From: Bacteroidales bacterium
GTDB lineage: Bacteria > Bacteroidota > Bacteroidia > Bacteroidales > UBA3824
DNA: 34,592 nt
Direction: 5' to 3'
Assembly (NCBI GenBank): GCA_017544805.1
Contig: JAFYDK010000124.1
Coordinates: 1 to 34,592, forward strand
Shown: positions 31,401 to 34,592 of the stretch, piece by piece
How the letters are laid out: every line of letters begins with the position of its first letter
Numbering within the stretch: the stretch's first letter is position 1
Position numbers and translations under genes: made by a program
Notes under the pieces: generated by a model
The model's input: the letters and a program-made list of their open reading frames with translations, nothing else
Told to the model about the DNA's origin: nothing
The model's database searches: none

Positions 31401-32867
31401 ATGAAAAATACATATTTTGATTTAATAGAGCAAAGTTACTATTTCCCGCAAGACGGGTTTGACATACATGACGGGTATCTAACTTTTCACGGTGTGTCGC
31501 TGAAATATTTAATCGAAAAGTACGGAACACCTTTCCGTCTTATGTACTTGCCGAGAATCGGTGAACAAATTAAACGCGCGAAAAATCTTTTCAACCGTTC
31601 AATCAAAAACAATAATTATTCCGGTAAATACGAGTATTGTTATTGTACAAAATGTTGCCACTTCTATCATGTTGTAAGTGAGGCTCTTAAATACAATGTA
31701 CAACTCGAAACCTCTTCATCTTTCGATATTGATTTGATTCGTTGCCTTTACAAAAACGGACAAATTGATTTTAAGACGAAAATCATTCACAACGGTTTCA
31801 AAACGGACGAATACGTTGAAAAAATCGTTAAACTTCAAAAAGACGGTTTTGAAAATTCCATCATCGTTCTTGACAGCAAAAGCGAGCTGACAAGAGTTTT
31901 GAAATATGCCGGAAAATCCAAAACGAAAATCAAAATCGGTTTAAGAATGGCAATTGACGAGGAATCTCAATCCGCTTATTATACCTCAAGACTTGGAATG
32001 AGAGCTTCGGAAATGGCAGAATTTTACGAAAAAGAAATCAAACCCAATGAAAATCTTGAACTTAAACTTTTCCATTTTTTCATTGATTCCGGTATAAAAG
32101 ACAGTTTTTACTATTGGACAGAGTTCGGTAAAGCGGTAAAAAAATACATCGAACTCAAAAAACTTTGCCCGACACTTGAAGATTTTGATTTAGGCGGCGG
32201 TTTCCCAATACGCAATCAACTCGGCTTTGAATACGATTATGAATACATCATCCGTGAAATTGTTAGGATTTTGAAAGAAACCTGCCTTGCGGAAGACGTT
32301 CAAGAGCCGAATATCATAACAGAATTCGGAAAATATACTGTCGGAGAGTCGGGCGCAGTGATTTTCAAGGTTTTAGACCAAAAACAACAAAACGACACCG
32401 AATTATGGTACATAATCGACAATAGTCTTATGACCACAATTCCCGATGCTTGGAGTGCTAACGAAAGATTTATACTTTTGCCTATCAACAAATGGAACCA
32501 CGAATGTACAAGAGTTAATATCGGCGGCATAAGTTGCGATCATTCAGATTATTATAACTCCGAAGATATGAATCAGCACGTTATTTTGCCTTCGTACAAA
32601 AACACCGAAACAGAGCCTTTGTATATAGGATTTTTCCATACAGGAGCTTATCAGGATTCGATAGCAGGTTACGGCGGAATAAAACATTGTCTTCTCCCCT
32701 CGCCTAAACATATCGTAGTTTACAGGGACGAAACAACGGGCAATTTCAAAGATTATTGTTACAGGGACGAGCAAACCGTGGACGATATGTTCCACATTTT
32801 AGGTTACGACCACCCGGAACAAAATCCAGTTTTAAGAAAGAAAAAACAAGACGAAGATGACTTCTAA
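31401..32867 (+). CDS. speA: Fold-type III PLP decarboxylase, flavobacterial-type arginine decarboxylase
   Basis: A 488-residue protein of the alanine racemase/ornithine decarboxylase-like fold. The PLP lysine is probably K84 in YCYCTKCCHFYHVV. Further marks are LETSSSFDIDL, YYTSRLGMRA, FHFFIDSGIKD, LGGGFPIRNQL, the phosphate-binding ITEFGKYTVGESGAV, and GYGGIKHCLLPSPKH near the end. The overall sequence matches, from memory, the shorter proteins (about 460 residues) annotated as arginine decarboxylase in Flavobacteria, not the 630-residue SpeA. Product would be agmatine for polyamine synthesis; lysine, ornithine or carboxynorspermidine as substrate is not excluded. The stop overlaps the start of the hemerythrin gene by 11 bases. 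Confidence 0.78.
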   Translation: MKNTYFDLIEQSYYFPQDGFDIHDGYLTFHGVSLKYLIEKYGTPFRLMYLPRIGEQIKRAKNLFNRSIKNNNYSGKYEYCYCTKCCHFYHVVSEALKYNVQLETSSSFDIDLIRCLYKNGQIDFKTKIIHNGFKTDEYVEKIVKLQKDGFENSIIVLDSKSELTRVLKYAGKSKTKIKIGLRMAIDEESQSAYYTSRLGMRASEMAEFYEKEIKPNENLELKLFHFFIDSGIKDSFYYWTEFGKAVKKYIELKKLCPTLEDFDLGGGFPIRNQLGFEYDYEYIIREIVRILKETCLAEDVQEPNIITEFGKYTVGESGAVIFKVLDQKQQNDTELWYIIDNSLMTTIPDAWSANERFILLPINKWNHECTRVNIGGISCDHSDYYNSEDMNQHVILPSYKNTETEPLYIGFFHTGAYQDSIAGYGGIKHCLLPSPKHIVVYRDETTGNFKDYCYRDEQTVDDMFHILGYDHPEQNPVLRKKKQDEDDF

Positions 32868-33528
32868 CATTATAACAGTCGGCACAATAACTCCGCAAAT
32901 GGAGTTACACGATTTGATTGAAAAAAACATTCGGATTCTATTGCTAATGGAACATTTCGGCACCGGTTTTACGGTTGCCGATTTGACTATTGAGGAATTA
33001 TGCCGTTTAAGAGGCATTAATCCCGAAATATTTGCTTGTTTTTGCAATCTTTATAACGGCAGCGAAAAAATCTGCTATGAACCAAAAACCATAGAGGACA
33101 TAAATCAAATCATTGATTTTCTGGAGAATGCGCACCGTTATTATTTGGACGAAATGTATCCAGAAATAAAATACTACATCAAAAAACTTTCAGAAATCAA
33201 CGAAACGGACGATATAAAAATGGTTGAAAAGTTTTTTGAATCGTATTTTTCGGAGGTAAAAAAACATTTGGACTACGAACAGAAAAAACTTTTTCCGCTT
33301 TTGCGCTCTGAAGACAACGCTCAAAAAGGTAAAACCAAAATCCATCACGGCGACATCGAAACCAAACTTGCCGACCTTAAAAACTTGTTATTAAAGCACA
33401 TACGCCTTATTGACAAAAACGGTTTAAAAAGAAAACTTCTTACGGCTTTGTTTGAATTTCAGTTCGATTTGAACATTCATTCGCTCATTGAAGACAAAAT
33501 TTTAATACCTATTGCTTTGAAAAAATAG
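32857..33528 (+). CDS. Hemerythrin-domain protein, RIC/ScdA-like
   Basis: A 223-residue protein. The N-terminal 60 residues form a small helical domain (LHDLIEKNIRILLLMEHFGT, then LTIEELCRLRGINPEIF) like the ScdA/RIC N-terminal domain. The rest is a four-helix hemerythrin-like di-iron domain with ligand motifs AHRYYLDEMYPEI, KHLDYEQKKLFPLL, KIHHGDIETKL and NIHSLIEDKILIP. RIC-type proteins repair iron-sulfur clusters damaged by nitric oxide or oxidants; other hemerythrins sense oxygen. The gene overlaps the decarboxylase gene by 11 bases, so they are translationally coupled. Its end overlaps the convergent HAD gene by 20 bases. Confidence 0.85.
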   Translation: MTSNIITVGTITPQMELHDLIEKNIRILLLMEHFGTGFTVADLTIEELCRLRGINPEIFACFCNLYNGSEKICYEPKTIEDINQIIDFLENAHRYYLDEMYPEIKYYIKKLSEINETDDIKMVEKFFESYFSEVKKHLDYEQKKLFPLLRSEDNAQKGKTKIHHGDIETKLADLKNLLLKHIRLIDKNGLKRKLLTALFEFQFDLNIHSLIEDKILIPIALKK

Positions 33529-34126
33529 TTATTAAATCATACAATTCTTGAGTATTTTTTGCTACGAAAGGATTGTTTTTTTTCAGGATTTCAAAGGAAT
33601 TGAAACCCCATGAAACGGAAATAATTTTCTTTTTGGCAGCGTTACAAGCCTCTATATCACGCAATTCGTCGCCGATGTAAAGAAAATCACCGCTCAACCT
33701 TGAAGCTTTTTTCAGAGCACGTTTTTTCCCAAAAAGCGAAACCTCTGTTTTAATAAACGAAAAATATTCTTCCAAACCATTGGTTTTAATAAAAGTATCA
33801 ATGGTTTGAGAAGAATTTGTTGTTATAATGCCTAATTTATAATTCTCTGATTTTAACTGCTTTATTAGGTCAATAATACCGCTGAAAGGTTTTATTTCAT
33901 CAGCTTTTTCTTGAGATTTTTTTCTAAAAAAACGCAAAAGATGAGGAATTTTCCAAAACCTCACACCCGAAAGTTTTATTAACTCCTTTGCGGAAGAATT
34001 TTTATGTTTTTCAAAATCAATTTTATTATAACCAAACTCCTGAGCGTATAAATTCAGAAGTTTAGAACCTAATTCAAACGTGTCGGCTAACGTACCGTCA
34101 AAATCGAAAACCACAAATTTATTCAT
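33509..34126 (-). CDS. HAD hydrolase, phosphoglycolate phosphatase-like
   Basis: A 205-residue HAD-superfamily phosphatase: motif I VVFDFDGTLADT (D8, D10), motif II GIITTNSS, motif III lysine in LFGKKRALKK and motif IV YIGDELRDIEA. A small helical cap (about residues 15-75) fits the Gph/PGP type. Substrate is unknown. Its 3' end overlaps the hemerythrin gene end by 20 bases and no terminator is seen between them. No clear promoter pattern was found in the 42 bases between its start and the hairpin at 34169-34211, so it may depend on read-through from the upstream glycosidase gene. Confidence 0.85.
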   Translation of the reverse strand: MNKFVVFDFDGTLADTFELGSKLLNLYAQEFGYNKIDFEKHKNSSAKELIKLSGVRFWKIPHLLRFFRKKSQEKADEIKPFSGIIDLIKQLKSENYKLGIITTNSSQTIDTFIKTNGLEEYFSFIKTEVSLFGKKRALKKASRLSGDFLYIGDELRDIEACNAAKKKIISVSWGFNSFEILKKNNPFVAKNTQELYDLITIFSKQ

Positions 34127-34168
34127 TTCTTGTTAATTGATTATTTCCTCAATTTTTAATATCTACAT

Positions 34169-34211
34169 AAAAAAAAAGTGGTGCGCAATCGGCTTGATTA
34201 CACACCGCTTT
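34169..34211 (-). terminator. Terminator of the glycosidase gene
   Basis: AAAGTGGTG (34175-34183) pairs with CACCGCTTT (34203-34211, one T-G pair), with an inner AATC/GATT pairing. On the minus strand a run of nine T (complement of 34169-34177) follows. Confidence 0.82.
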
Positions 34212-34219
34212 CTTAAAAT

Positions 34220-34592
34220 TTATTTTATCTGGATTTTTCCTTCTTTCAATCCGTCAGAAACGGCCTTCAAAACCACCTCGCCATGTTCGGGTTTGACTTT
34301 TAGAATAACTAACGCCTTACCGCTGAAAAGGTTGCGGGAATAATTTTTCGCAGGAATTTTTACGCCGACAACGCCGGGGTCTGTGTTCGGCTCGTCCCAT
34401 TGATAAGATTTTTTTATCTTTTTGCCGATGAAGAAAATCTCGTTTTTGCCGGTTTTCAAAAGTTTACTATCAAGGGTAAAACTCTGAGGTTCATCACGTT
34501 TTATGCCGGAAGCAATTTTTTCACCGTTAACATAAATGTCTTGAACCGCTAAAATACTTTTTGAAAACAGAGTATAAGTATTTTTGTTAGAA
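34220..34592 (-). CDS. C-terminal part of a probable GH2 glycosidase (beta-galactosidase-like), partial
   Basis: The reading frame is open from the window edge to the TAA at 34220-34222, giving 123 visible residues. It contains a beta-sandwich segment (VQDIYVNGEKIASG, then LLKTGKNEIFFIGKKI), then PGVVGVKIPAKNYSRNLFSG, and ends with ALVILKVKPEHGEVVLKAVS and DGLKEGKIQIK. The last part has the pattern of the C-terminal immunoglobulin-like domain of GH2 beta-galactosidases and related DUF4982 proteins. The catalytic domain lies outside the window, so the enzyme assignment is tentative. Confidence 0.6.
   Translation of the reverse strand, partial: SNKNTYTLFSKSILAVQDIYVNGEKIASGIKRDEPQSFTLDSKLLKTGKNEIFFIGKKIKKSYQWDEPNTDPGVVGVKIPAKNYSRNLFSGKALVILKVKPEHGEVVLKAVSDGLKEGKIQIK

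Overview
The window is a chromosomal segment of a member of the Bacteroidota, most likely Bacteroidales. The evidence is an AT-rich composition, many upstream elements fitting the Bacteroidota promoter pattern (TTTG about 19 bases before TAnnTTTG), the lack of clear Shine-Dalgarno sites, many SPII lipoproteins, a gyrA followed by a TPR protein gene, and Kdo (LPS) synthesis genes. I see no rRNA, tRNA, transposase, phage gene or CRISPR array.

Layout. Bases 1-298 hold the 3' end of an unrecognised gene that needs a one-base frameshift to read through. Then come a secreted esterase (minus strand), a Cys-rich lipoprotein, gyrA with a TPR protein, and a poorly supported small gene. Bases 8062-8552 carry a repeated leader with three micro-ORFs that all start MLNR. 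Bases 8.55-21.2 kb are dominated by signalling genes: a degenerate SpoIIE-like protein coupled to a DUF721/DciA-like gene (minus strand); two tandem paralogues with a YfiR domain, coiled coil, membrane helix, PAS and SpoIIE phosphatase; a SiaB-like kinase; and, after an ABC-F ATPase, a DUF368/PopT-type lipid carrier translocase and an RlmL-like methyltransferase, a second SiaB-like kinase followed by a SiaC-like DUF1987 protein. Bases 21.4-24.8 kb hold a CAP-domain lipoprotein, class III fructose-1,6-bisphosphatase and a small lipoprotein. Bases 24.9-27.5 kb (minus strand) form a Kdo-type operon: kdsA, a transaldolase fused to a KdsD-like CBS pair, and a KdsC-like HAD phosphatase. The rest holds a GH18 lipoprotein, rplS, a TPR membrane protein, a nucleoside phosphorylase, a flavobacterial-type arginine decarboxylase overlapping a hemerythrin/RIC-like gene, a HAD phosphatase, and the 3' end of a probable GH2 glycosidase.

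How the parts work together. The main system is probably a Ser/Thr partner-switching circuit like Pseudomonas SiaA/SiaB/SiaC, with SpoIIE phosphatases opposing SiaB-type kinases on the SiaC-like protein. Here the sensor is a YfiR domain outside the inner membrane, there are two active-looking phosphatases, two kinases and one degenerate phosphatase, and no diguanylate cyclase output gene lies in the window. The second notable item is the transaldolase-CBS fusion, which sits where an arabinose-5-phosphate isomerase would be expected between kdsA and kdsC.
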